14,001 bases of DNA from Alphaproteobacteria bacterium (lineage in GTDB: Bacteria > Pseudomonadota > Alphaproteobacteria > UBA6184). The position numbers and the translations under genes were made by a program. Below, one piece after another: positions 1-5,728 of this stretch. Position 1 is the stretch's first letter. Each line of letters starts with the position of its first letter. The DNA is taken from positions 1-14,001 of the forward strand of contig JAUIKZ010000026.1 of NCBI GenBank assembly GCA_030433125.1, written 5' to 3'. The notes under the pieces were generated by a model that did not search any database, was not told the DNA's origin, and saw nothing but the letters and a program-made list of their open reading frames with translations.

Positions 1-447
1 CAGTTATATAAGAGCTCTCATGTCTGGGCGCTAGTACAACGCGCGTTTGCTCATCATCCTACTATTAGAGAGATTGTTGTCCAACCCACATTAGGCACAA
101 TCCTGCAAGCGAATATGACGGCGCCCTATACCATCGAAGCCCATATGAGCAGGCTTGAGCGCTCGCCAGAACACATTAAAACGCAGGAAGAAATAACACT
201 CCTGCGCAGCTTCAAAATGCATCGGGCCCGACAGGTGATGCTGCACTATGAGCCTTTGATCGAAGCCGCTTTCATGGCTATGCGCGGGCATTGTGCGTGG
301 GAGGATATGTTTAAGCCACAGGCAAAACACAACCCCGCTTGTGCGGAGGGCGTCTATTTAAATATGCTTAAAGCCCTTCACGAAGTGGTGCAAGATAGGC
401 TTGGGTTGGAGGATATTCAGCTAGTCGAGATAGAAGATTGTTATTAA
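1..447 (+). CDS. C-terminal part of an unrecognised protein (5' end outside window)
   Basis: The frame is open from base 1 without a stop to TAA at 445-447, giving 148 visible residues. The gene therefore very likely starts upstream of the window. The first in-frame ATG (115) has no clear Shine-Dalgarno sequence and would discard about 38 codons that look equally coding. The visible protein is soluble, probably helical and mixed in charge, with His and Met scattered through it and an acidic end. I see no transmembrane segment and no motif I can assign. The segment before residue 38 (HVWALVQRAFAHHP, then REIVVQPT) faintly recalls GNAT acetyltransferases, but the acetyl-CoA loop is not visible, so I do not call it. 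It is convergent with rplT, and a strong hairpin with a T-run follows its stop. It is real by length and termination context; its function is unknown. Confidence 0.6.
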   Translation, partial: QLYKSSHVWALVQRAFAHHPTIREIVVQPTLGTILQANMTAPYTIEAHMSRLERSPEHIKTQEEITLLRSFKMHRARQVMLHYEPLIEAAFMAMRGHCAWEDMFKPQAKHNPACAEGVYLNMLKALHEVVQDRLGLEDIQLVEIEDCY

Positions 448-450
448 AGG

Positions 451-480
451 GAAAGAGAGGGCGAGACACCCTCCCTTTTT
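451..480. terminator. Bidirectional intrinsic terminator between the 5' gene fragment and rplT
   Basis: GAGGG (457-461) and CCCTC (469-473) pair around a 7-nt loop. The stem extends outward past one A-C mismatch to pair 451-455 with 475-479. On the plus strand it runs straight into T(476-480), so it is best for the left-hand plus-strand gene. On the minus strand it follows the rplT stop by a few bases but has a weaker T-tract. Confidence 0.8.
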
Positions 481-483
481 TAT

Positions 484-849
484 TTAGGCAGCTTTTTCTA
501 AAGCTTTGGTAGCTTGATCAGCCAAGGTTTTGAATTCGGATGCGTGAAGCGCAGCCAAGTTAGCCAACACTTTACGGTCTAATTCAATACCTGCCAACTT
601 TAAGCCATGCATAAACTTAGAGTAGGTTAAGTCATGCAGGCGGGCGGCGGCATTAATACGTTGAATCCATAGTGCACGGAAATCACGCTTTTTGGCGCGA
701 CGATCACGGTAAGCGTATTGAAGGTTTTTCTCAACGCGTTGCACCGCGGTGCGGAAACAGTTTTTAGCGCGGCCACGAGAGCCTTTCGCCATCTTAATAA
801 TTTTTTTGTGACGAGCGTGGGTGGTAACGCCTCTTTTAACACGTGCCAT
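484..849 (-). CDS. rplT: Large ribosomal subunit protein L20
   Basis: The 121-residue basic protein starts MARVKRGVTTHARHKKI and contains the family block RRAKKRDFRALWIQRINAAAR, at the normal length for L20. L20 binds 23S rRNA early in 50S assembly and in many bacteria also represses its own operon. The start is set by AAGGAG 7 nt upstream, which overlaps the end of rpmI (11 nt gap), so the two genes are surely co-transcribed and possibly coupled. In many bacteria infC precedes this pair; it is absent here. The gene ends a few bases before a terminator hairpin. Confidence 0.97.
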   Translation of the reverse strand: MARVKRGVTTHARHKKIIKMAKGSRGRAKNCFRTAVQRVEKNLQYAYRDRRAKKRDFRALWIQRINAAARLHDLTYSKFMHGLKLAGIELDRKVLANLAALHASEFKTLADQATKALEKAA

Positions 850-860
850 TTTTTAACTCC

Positions 861-1064
861 TTATAATCCGTTTGGTAACATATGGCGCTTTACTTTAGGC
901 ACCATTGATTCTGATAAGGCTTGCATGCCGCGAGCCTGGCGAAGCATATCGCTAGGGCGCTTGCGCATGTTGTGTTGCTTACGTGTTTTTTGAAACATTA
1001 TTTTGCCGTTCGCGCTAATTTTAAAACGCTTTTTGGCACCGCTCTTGGTTTTAAGTTTGGACAT
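861..1064 (-). CDS. rpmI: Large ribosomal subunit protein L35
   Basis: The product begins MSKLKTKSGAKKRFK, the standard L35 N-terminus, and is 67 residues long with a high Lys/Arg content. A reading frame four codons longer (ATG at 1076) exists, but GGAG lies inside that extension and is correctly spaced for the ATG at 1064, so I take 1064. The C-terminal half (about residues 30-67) keeps the family's Arg/Lys pattern. The gene leads the rpmI-rplT pair. A sigma-70-like promoter lies about 80-105 nt upstream, giving a leader of about 70 nt that contains a small hairpin (1091-1107). L35 is a small 50S protein. Confidence 0.95.
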   Translation of the reverse strand: MSKLKTKSGAKKRFKISANGKIMFQKTRKQHNMRKRPSDMLRQARGMQALSESMVPKVKRHMLPNGL

Positions 1065-1090
1065 TTCGTTCTCCATTTTTTTGGTTAATA

Positions 1091-1107
1091 CCGTAGTGTT
1101 GTTACGG
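1091..1107 (-). promoter_or_regulatory. Small hairpin in the rpmI-rplT leader
   Basis: CCGTA (1091-1095) and TACGG (1103-1107) pair around a 7-nt loop, between the predicted transcription start (about 1135) and the rpmI start (1064). L20 represses rpmI-rplT through leader structure in several bacteria, so this could be part of such a control. That is inference; no match to a known L20 operator was established. Confidence 0.3.
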
Positions 1108-1141
1108 CATGTCCTTAAGCCGCTTCCAACCTCAGTTTATA

Positions 1142-1170
1142 TGTATAGCATATACGTAGCTATAGTTCAA
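1142..1170 (-). promoter_or_regulatory. Sigma-70-type promoter for rpmI-rplT
   Basis: On the minus strand, -35 TTGAAC (1170-1165) and -10 TATACA (1147-1142) are separated by exactly 17 nt, and the start would fall near 1135. Two short dyads overlap it: TATAGC/GCTATA (1144-1149 with 1159-1164) and GTATA/TATAC (1143-1147 with 1151-1155). They could form an operator or simply reflect AT-rich promoter DNA. Confidence 0.5.
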
Positions 1171-1245
1171 TTTAATATAAAAGAAGTGCCAGGACTGACG
1201 CATGAAGACTGTTCTCCCCACCAACCAACTACCCCCCTATTAACG

Positions 1246-1283
1246 AAAATAGCTTACTCTGTTTTAGAGTAGGCTATTTTTTT
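1246..1283. terminator. 15-bp terminator-like hairpin downstream of rplS
   Basis: Bases 1246-1260 pair with 1266-1280 in a continuous 15-bp stem (one G-T pair) around the loop GTTTT. On the plus strand the stem is followed by a run of Ts, a textbook intrinsic terminator, although no plus-strand gene precedes it. On the minus strand it is the first strong hairpin after rplS, about 225 nt beyond its stop, and probably ends the ffh-rplS transcript despite a weaker T-tract. Confidence 0.75.
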
Positions 1284-1457
1284 ATGCATGAAGAGAACAA
1301 CATGAAGACAACAACAGAGGTGGGGCGACCCGTGTCTGCTGAGCGGCGGACTTTTTTGCGGGTGCTGGTTTTTGGGGTGTGGCCTCTTATGCTGCTGACC
1401 TCGCTTGGTCCCACCCCCTGCCCCTGCCTATATGACATAGTAGGCGGCAGGGGATGA
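1284..1457 (+). CDS. Possible tiny membrane protein (57 aa, or 51 aa from the inner ATG)
   Basis: An ATG at 1284, with a second in frame at 1302, opens a frame ending TGA at 1455-1457. The shorter form has a charged N-terminal part (residues 1-20), then a hydrophobic stretch (about 18-36, containing RVLVFGVWPLMLLTSLG), then a Pro/Cys-rich end. That arrangement would suit a single-pass inner-membrane peptide. Against it: the Shine-Dalgarno is weak (GAAGAG before the 1302 ATG), the 1284 start abuts a terminator T-run, and the 3' half lies on DNA that folds into strong hairpins. No family recognised. I think it slightly less likely than not to be translated. Confidence 0.25.
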   Translation: MHEENNMKTTTEVGRPVSAERRTFLRVLVFGVWPLMLLTSLGPTPCPCLYDIVGGRG

Positions 1458-1487
1458 GACTAGGTGTAGGAGAGACCAAAGACTCAT
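1374..1487. other. Three consecutive hairpins in the rplS-rpmI intergenic region
   Basis: Three stems follow one another. The first is GGGG-T-GTGG (1374-1382) with CCACCCCC (1411-1418), with an inner GACC/GGTC. The second is CCCCTGCC (1421-1428) with GGCAGGGG (1446-1453). The third is ATGAGACT (1454-1461) with AGACTCAT (1480-1487), with one A-A mismatch. On the minus strand this would be the 3' UTR of the rplS transcript between the stop and the terminator-like stem at 1246-1280. It could be a UTR-derived small RNA or an RNA-stabilising structure. I saw no signature of SRP RNA, tmRNA or RNase P RNA. Confidence 0.4.
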
Positions 1488-1504
1488 AACCTAAAAACCA
1501 AGTC

Positions 1505-1906
1505 TTAGTCAGCTTTTTGTGCTGCTGCTTTTTCTTGTGCTTGCTTGTGCCACGTTTCGCGTGTTTTGATACGCGCGGCTTTACCACGACGGTCACGTAG
1601 GTAGTAAAGTTTCGCCCGGCGTACGTCACCTTGCTTCAGCACTTCAATGCGGATCTTTGGTGAATAAAGCGGGAACACACGCTCCACACCTTCACCGGAG
1701 GAAATTTTACGCACGCGGAAGGATGAGCCTAAACCACGGTTACGACGGGCAATACACACACCCTCAAAGGCCTGCATACGCTCGCGGTTTCCTTCTGTTA
1801 CTTTAATGCTAACACGAAGCGTGTCACCAGCTCTAAAGTGTGGCACTTCATTTTCAGCGGTTAACGCCTTAATTTGTGCCTCTTCTAATAGTTCTAACGT
1901 GTTCAT
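1505..1906 (-). CDS. rplS: Large ribosomal subunit protein L19
   Basis: The 133-residue product has the L19 core: FRAGDTLRVSIKVTEGNRERMQAFEGVCIARRNRGLGSSFRVRK in overlapping pieces (residues about 24-67), then the PLYSPKI...RRAKLYYLRDRRGKAARI block (79-113). A Lys/Ala-rich tail of about 20 residues follows. L19 sits at the 30S-50S interface. The start ATG (1906-1904) overlaps the trmD stop by 4 nt (ATGA), so translation is probably coupled. It is the last gene of the ffh-rpsP-rimM-trmD-rplS operon. Confidence 0.97.
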   Translation of the reverse strand: MNTLELLEEAQIKALTAENEVPHFRAGDTLRVSIKVTEGNRERMQAFEGVCIARRNRGLGSSFRVRKISSGEGVERVFPLYSPKIRIEVLKQGDVRRAKLYYLRDRRGKAARIKTRETWHKQAQEKAAAQKAD

Positions 1907-2631
1907 TTTTCTAAACCCTTTTCGTTACAATATGCGGTCCATAAATCTGGTCGCCGGGCTTGCGTTGTTTGTTCCGCTTGCTGATGGCGCCACATATCAA
2001 TTTTTTTATGATCGCCGGATTGTAGCACGTCCGGCACCTTTTTACCAGCCCATTCTACCGGGCGGGTATACTGTGGATACTCTAGTAAATTATGGTTAAA
2101 GCTTTCTTCTTCGAGCGAAGCCGCCGAGCCGAGCACATGAGGCCGATAGCGTAAACAGGCGTCTAACACCACCATGGCCGCCAGCTCGCCACCCGAAATA
2201 ACATAGTCACCTATAGATATTTCCTCCATGTTGTGGTGGTCAAGCACACGTTGGTCAATGCCCTCAAAGCGGCCGCACAACAACACCAAACCATCTTCAT
2301 GGCTGGCCAGCTCTTTAGCCAAGGCGGTTGTAAAAGGCTTTCCCTTGGGGCTAAGATACACGCAACGGGGTTGCCGCGGGGTCGCTTGGATCAGCGCATC
2401 TTCAACCGAAGCCCCCACAACGTCTGCCCGCATCACCATGCCAGCACCCCCGCCATAAGGCGTGTCATCCACTGAGCCATGCTTATCAAAGGCATAGTCA
2501 CGGATATTCACAGCCTGTAGCGCCCACGCATTCGCCTCAAGCGCCCGGCCTGTCACCGCCTGCCCCAATGGGCCCGGGAACATGTGCGGATACAGCGTGA
2601 GGACGGTGGCCTGCCAAGGGGCTTTAGTCAT
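1903..2631 (-). CDS. trmD: tRNA (guanine-37-N1)-methyltransferase
   Basis: This 242-residue SPOUT-family enzyme methylates G37 next to the anticodon with S-adenosylmethionine, which prevents +1 frameshifting. Visible signatures are YLSPKGKPF (about 92-100), LLCGRFEGIDQRV (117-129) and EEISIGDYVISGGE (136-149), which form the trefoil-knot SAM site. EEESFN, EYPQYTRP and VPDVLQSGDH follow near 174-207. The N-terminus (ATVLTLYPHMFPG) is normal for alphaproteobacteria. Its ATG overlaps the 3' end of rimM by 8 nt, with GAGGGG just before it, and its TGA overlaps the rplS ATG. It works with RimM and the ribosomal genes around it in translation. Confidence 0.98.
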   Translation of the reverse strand: MTKAPWQATVLTLYPHMFPGPLGQAVTGRALEANAWALQAVNIRDYAFDKHGSVDDTPYGGGAGMVMRADVVGASVEDALIQATPRQPRCVYLSPKGKPFTTALAKELASHEDGLVLLCGRFEGIDQRVLDHHNMEEISIGDYVISGGELAAMVVLDACLRYRPHVLGSAASLEEESFNHNLLEYPQYTRPVEWAGKKVPDVLQSGDHKKIDMWRHQQAEQTTQARRPDLWTAYCNEKGLEK

Positions 2632-3163
2632 GGGCCCCTCGCTTCATAGACGCCACCAACATGTATTCGGTGTTTACCACTAACTTTCCCTCACGCAGGC
2701 TCACAGTCGGCACTGCCTCTTTGGTGAATGGTACGGTGTATTCTTCTACGCCACCAGCAATCTCCAAAAAGTCACCAGCGCCATAATTAGCCACATCGCT
2801 TATCTTTCCAAGGCTCTCACCCTGCTCGTTACACACCGCCAAACCAATAAGGTCAACGTGATAGAAGTTATCCTCATCCTCCAAGGCCGGCAAATCCTGA
2901 CGCTCGGCATAAAGCTCGAGCCCCCGTTGTTGCTCGGCCTCATCTCGGGTGCGGCAGTTGTTGATGCGGGCCGTAATAAGCCCACGTGCTTCCCCTGTGA
3001 TTGCCACCGTTTGTGGTTTTGCGTCTGGACTGTACAACACATCAAACCCAGCAAGCCCTTGCGCATCTTCGCAAAAGCTTTTTACGCACACTTCTCCACG
3101 CACACCGTGCGGGCGTGTCACCACCCCCAAGAGCACCAAGTTTTGAGAAGCTGCTTTAACCAT
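2624..3163 (-). CDS. rimM: Ribosome maturation factor RimM
   Basis: The 179-residue protein has the two expected domains. An N-terminal RimM barrel opens with LGVVTRPHGVRGEV (about 12-25), and a C-terminal PRC-barrel starts near FYHVDLIGLAV (about 100) and contains VANYGAGDFLEI and VPFTKEAVPTV. RimM helps mature the 30S head and binds S19. The start has AAGG 9 nt upstream, and rpsP ends 11 nt before it. The gene overlaps trmD by 8 nt. Length and order are normal for the operon. Confidence 0.96.
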   Translation of the reverse strand: MVKAASQNLVLLGVVTRPHGVRGEVCVKSFCEDAQGLAGFDVLYSPDAKPQTVAITGEARGLITARINNCRTRDEAEQQRGLELYAERQDLPALEDEDNFYHVDLIGLAVCNEQGESLGKISDVANYGAGDFLEIAGGVEEYTVPFTKEAVPTVSLREGKLVVNTEYMLVASMKRGAHD

Positions 3164-3174
3164 GCGTTTTTACC

Positions 3175-3561
3175 TTACTCAGAAGCTTCCGCTTGGGCTT
3201 CAGCTGCGGCCGCTGCTTCGGCTTCAGCTTTTTCTGCCGCTAAACGCATACGCTCTTGTGCCGCTGCCTTAGGCTGGTTCTTTTTCGTTTTTTCTGTGAA
3301 CTTGTAACCATCAACCAAGCCAGCTGCCGCTAAAAAGCGTGTTACGCGCTCAGTGGGTTGCGCCCCTACGGACAACCAATACTTAATGCGGTCTTCCACC
3401 AAACGAATGCGCTCATCGCTATCTTTGGGAACCATGGGGTTGAAAGTACCCACTTTTTCCACAAACTTACCATCGCGGGGGGCTGTCGCCTCTGCCACAA
3501 CAATACGATAGTAAGGACGCTTTTTGGCCCCGCCACGTGCTAATCTAATTTTTAATGCCAT
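3175..3561 (-). CDS. rpsP: Small ribosomal subunit protein S16 with an Ala/Glu-rich tail
   Basis: The first 90 or so residues are typical S16: MALKIRLARGGAKKRPYYRI, then APRDGKFVEKVGTFNP, then RIKYWLSVGAQPTERVTRFL. S16 is an early 16S rRNA-binding assembly protein. From about residue 97 the chain continues as a low-complexity Ala/Glu/Lys tail to residue 128, which is longer than the classic form of about 80 residues. Such acidic Ala-rich extensions are common in alphaproteobacterial S16. TAGGAG lies about 8 nt before the ATG, and ffh ends 13 nt upstream of it. Confidence 0.97.
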   Translation of the reverse strand: MALKIRLARGGAKKRPYYRIVVAEATAPRDGKFVEKVGTFNPMVPKDSDERIRLVEDRIKYWLSVGAQPTERVTRFLAAAGLVDGYKFTEKTKKNQPKAAAQERMRLAAEKAEAEAAAAAEAQAEASE

Positions 3562-3576
3562 TTTTTATGTCTCCTA

Positions 3577-4917
3577 TTATTTAAACAAACCGGATAAACC
3601 GCCTTTTAACATGCCGCCCATGCCCATAGATTTCACCTTTTTGAGCATGGTTTGCATTTGCTTGAATTGCTTAAGAAGCCTGTTCACGTCACTAATTTGA
3701 ACACCGGCCCCAGCCGCAATACGCTTACGACGCGACCCTTTAATAATGTCGGGGTCACGTTTTTCGTGGGGCGTCATAGAGCGGATTATACCCACCTGAC
3801 GCTTCACCATTTTATCATCCACCGCACTATTCGAGAGCATAGAGCTCATTTTTTTCATGCCGGGAATGAAATTCAAAAAGGAGGAAATGCCCCCCATTTT
3901 ACCCATTTTTTCTAGTTGGTTCGCCATATCATCCAGGGTGATGCGCCCCTTTTGAAATTTCTTGGCGAGGTCTTCTGCCTCTTCTTCGCTCACCATTTCG
4001 CGGGTTTTTTCAACCAACGCTACAACATCACCCATGTCAAGAATGCGGTTCGCCACCCGCTCTGCGTCAAACTCTTCCAACGCCGAAGGTTTTTCACCTA
4101 CCCCCATAAACTTCACGGGGCATCCAGTCACATGCTTCACCGACAAAGCCGCACCACCACGGGCATCGCCATCTACACGTGTGAGCACCACACCCGTTAA
4201 AGGCACCGCCTCATGAAAGCTCTTCGCCACACTATAGGCCTCTTGTCCCAACATGGCATCGGCCACGAACAGCGTTTCATGGGGTTTCACCGTGGCGTGT
4301 ACATTTTTAAGCTCATCCATAAGGGTGTCGTCAATTTGCAAACGCCCCGCCGTGTCCAGGATAAGCACATCAAAGCCTTCTTTTTTTGCCTTGGCATGAG
4401 CCTCTTTAGCGATGTCGAGTGGGTTTTGCGATGATGTTTCTAAAAAGGTGGCGCCCACCTCGGTGGCCAGCACCTGCAACTGCTTAATGGCTGCTGGGCG
4501 GTAGACGTCAATTGAGGCCAGCAACACCTTTTTGGCTTTTTGCTTTTGAAGATAATAAGCCAGTTTGCCCGCGGAGGTGGTTTTACCCGAGCCCTGCAAA
4601 CCCGCCAGCAATATAACCGTAGGAATGTTGCTCAGGCTCAAAGGGGCATCATTTTGCTTCAGCAAATTAATCAGCGCCTCATGCACAATTTTAACCACTA
4701 CCTGCCCCGGCTTAAGGCTTTTTAACACCTTTTCGCCTACGGCCTCTTCTTTAACGGTGTTAATAAATTCACGCACCACGGGCAAAGCCACGTCCGCCTC
4801 CAAAAGCGCTACGCGAATTTCACGTAGGCTCGCCGACACATCCGCCTCCGACAAATGCCCCCGGTTACGCAACCCGCTAAAGATATTCGATAGTTTTTCG
4901 GTTAAATTGCCGAACAT
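3577..4917 (-). CDS. ffh: Signal recognition particle protein Ffh (SRP54 GTPase)
   Basis: The 446-residue protein has the NG-M layout. Residues 1-90 form the helical N domain. The G domain follows, with P-loop GLQGSGKTT (106-114), DTAGR (188-192) and TRVDGDARGG (246-255). From about 325 comes a Met-rich M domain holding the SRP-RNA/signal-peptide region (GSRRKRIAAGAGV, MQTMLKKVKSMGMGGM). Ffh binds signal sequences of nascent inner-membrane proteins and delivers ribosomes to FtsY. AGGA is 6 nt before the ATG. It heads, or is second in, the r-protein operon: a small TM-protein ORF ends 20 nt upstream on the same strand. No SRP RNA gene was identified nearby. Confidence 0.98.
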   Translation of the reverse strand: MFGNLTEKLSNIFSGLRNRGHLSEADVSASLREIRVALLEADVALPVVREFINTVKEEAVGEKVLKSLKPGQVVVKIVHEALINLLKQNDAPLSLSNIPTVILLAGLQGSGKTTSAGKLAYYLQKQKAKKVLLASIDVYRPAAIKQLQVLATEVGATFLETSSQNPLDIAKEAHAKAKKEGFDVLILDTAGRLQIDDTLMDELKNVHATVKPHETLFVADAMLGQEAYSVAKSFHEAVPLTGVVLTRVDGDARGGAALSVKHVTGCPVKFMGVGEKPSALEEFDAERVANRILDMGDVVALVEKTREMVSEEEAEDLAKKFQKGRITLDDMANQLEKMGKMGGISSFLNFIPGMKKMSSMLSNSAVDDKMVKRQVGIIRSMTPHEKRDPDIIKGSRRKRIAAGAGVQISDVNRLLKQFKQMQTMLKKVKSMGMGGMLKGGLSGLFK

Positions 4918-4937
4918 ACTGTTCCTACTTCATTTGG

Positions 4938-5162
4938 TTAACAAAAATGACGCAGTGCACGACACTCGTGGACTACGTTTACTTTTTTCTTATAGAGCGT
5001 TTGCGGCGGCGCGTCAACGACAAATTGATGAGACCTCCCCTCTCGCGTCACCCCTATTGTCGCAAGGTAAGCTGCCACACAGCCATAGGCGGCAATGAAG
5101 ATAATACTTTTAAAACTGATGTTAAATGGCTTGTTTAGGTTGTTATTTATTGTGTCATTCAT
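4938..5162 (-). CDS. Small single-TM protein of unknown function, upstream of ffh
   Basis: The ATG at 5162 is preceded by a strong GGAAAGGA Shine-Dalgarno with 7 nt spacing and opens a 74-residue frame. Residues 1-17 are polar and Asn-rich, about 18-37 form one hydrophobic helix (SIIFIAAYGCVAAYLATIGV), and 38-74 are basic and polar with two Cys. The frame stays open further upstream, but that part runs through a repeat-like GC-rich element and has no plausible start, so I use 5162. Its stop lies 20 nt before the ffh ATG with no terminator between, so it is likely co-transcribed with ffh. No family recognised. The start signal and membrane helix favour a real gene; conservation is unknown. Confidence 0.55.
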   Translation of the reverse strand: MNDTINNNLNKPFNISFKSIIFIAAYGCVAAYLATIGVTREGRSHQFVVDAPPQTLYKKKVNVVHECRALRHFC

Positions 5163-5213
5163 TTTAATGTCCTTTCCGTGGTTAAGTTGATTGTGATATG
5201 TACCCCTCCTTTG

Positions 5214-5248
5214 CCCCCCCCTAATACTATTGTTCTTTTTGCTTACAA
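5214..5248 (-). promoter_or_regulatory. Candidate promoter for the small TM protein-ffh operon, with a G8 tract at the start site
   Basis: On the minus strand, TTGTAA (5248-5243) and TATTAG (5226-5221) lie 16 nt apart, each matching four of six consensus positions. Transcription would start in a run of eight Gs (5221-5214), leaving a leader of about 50 nt that also carries an unused perfect AAAGGAGG. It is a modest match but the only reasonable one before ffh. Confidence 0.35.
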
Positions 5249-5264
5249 GAAAATATTCACACAT

Positions 5265-5469
5265 CCCTAAAGCAAGGGGTGGAGTCAAGAGTAGGGCGCG
5301 TTCTGCAGCGGCAGCACGCGGGGGCTGGACCTTCATGGGGCGTCCCGCCCCAATGAAGCGGCCCGCGAAGCGCGCCGTAGAGGCTTTGGCGAAGGCCAAA
5401 GGCTCGTCCAGCCCCCCGGGCGTCGCCCGCGAAGATTAGCCCGCAACTTGACGCCAAACCGCTTTAGGG
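5265..5469. repeat. 205-bp GC-rich palindromic element with terminal inverted repeats (MITE/REP-like)
   Basis: Left end 5265-5289 and right end 5447-5469 are inverted repeats. The outer nine bases are perfect (CCCTAAAGC/GCTTTAGGG); after a 2-nt gap 11 of the next 14 match, ending in GTCAAG/CTTGAC. Inside, GGGGGCTGGAC (5320-5330) pairs perfectly with GTCCAGCCCCC (5406-5416). This stem encloses three hairpins: CTTCAT-GGGGCG with CGCCCC-A-ATGAAG (5331-5358), CGCG-aag-CGCG (5364-5374), and CTTTGGC-gaag-GCCAAAG (5384-5401). A fourth, CGGGC/GCCCG, lies at about 5418-5430. The core is clearly more GC-rich than its surroundings. No clear target-site duplication or transposase is visible. It looks like a non-autonomous mobile or dispersed element, or a structured RNA. 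The features are direct observations; mobility is inferred. Confidence 0.6.
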
Positions 5470-5504
5470 TATCTTGTAACAAAGCAAAAAAATAATAGGA
5501 AGCT

Positions 5505-5534
5505 TTTACAATTTAGATACCTTTTGGCATTAAT
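5505..5534 (+). promoter_or_regulatory. Weak candidate promoter for the CHCC zinc-finger gene
   Basis: TTTACA (5505-5510) and ATTAAT (5529-5534) are 18 nt apart. A start about 8 nt downstream would fall at or next to the ATG at 5543, which itself lacks a Shine-Dalgarno. A leaderless mRNA would fit both facts. Low-scoring; given as a suggestion only. Confidence 0.25.
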
Positions 5535-5542
5535 GTAATTGT

Positions 5543-5728
5543 ATGGATAAAAAAAATGTAATAGCATGCAACGGGTTTGAAGGAAGCACCAAACACCCCA
5601 AGGTTTACCTGCCCTACCCGCAATATCAAAAATGCCCTTACTGTAGCCGCTGCCTTAAGCCGGCCAATGAGCCATCAACGCATACGCGCCAAAGCCTGGC
5701 GGGTAAAGCTAATCAGAGCCGCCTTTAA
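5543..5728 (+). CDS. Small CHCC-type zinc-finger protein (NDUFS6-like domain)
   Basis: The 61-residue frame has the spacing of the zf-CHCC family: C9, H18 in KHPKVYL, then C31 and C34 in CPYCSRC. These four would bind one zinc ion. The domain is related to the C-terminal part of mitochondrial complex I subunit NDUFS6, and small stand-alone versions are common in alphaproteobacteria; their exact role there is not settled. An in-frame stop at 5531 rules out a longer start. There is no Shine-Dalgarno, so the mRNA may be leaderless. Residues after about 40 form an atypical tail of about 20 residues, and the last 54 nt overlap the 3' end of the convergent prenyl synthase gene. Domain call fairly sure; tail may be incidental. 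Confidence 0.75.
   Translation: MDKKNVIACNGFEGSTKHPKVYLPYPQYQKCPYCSRCLKPANEPSTHTRQSLAGKANQSRL

Noticed and set aside
1190..1203. Near-identical 14-mers CAGG(A/G)CTGACGCAT at 1190-1203 and 13896-13909, both intergenic
   Set aside because: A 13 of 14 match between two places is expected by chance several times in a window of this size; no further shared context.
1003..1272. An 89-residue plus-strand frame over rpmI and its leader
   Set aside because: It is antisense to rpmI and to its promoter and ends within a terminator stem; no ribosome site.
2858..3307. A 149-residue plus-strand frame
   Set aside because: Antisense to rimM and rpsP, both certain genes.
4565..5098. A 177-residue plus-strand frame
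   Set aside because: Mostly antisense to ffh and then to the small TM ORF; no start signal.
4938..5399. A 153-residue minus-strand frame ending before ffh
   Set aside because: Its first half runs through the GC-rich inverted-repeat element and lacks a start signal. Only the part from 5162 has a ribosome site and protein-like features.
5230..5457. Frames on both strands inside the GC-rich element
   Set aside because: They are open because GC-rich DNA has few stops; Arg/Ala/Pro/Gly-rich products with no start signals.
5265..5469. SRP RNA, tmRNA or RNase P RNA as the identity of the clover-like element
   Set aside because: None of the conserved sequence cores of these RNAs is visible, and the terminal inverted repeats point to a repeat element. 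Proximity to ffh alone is not evidence.
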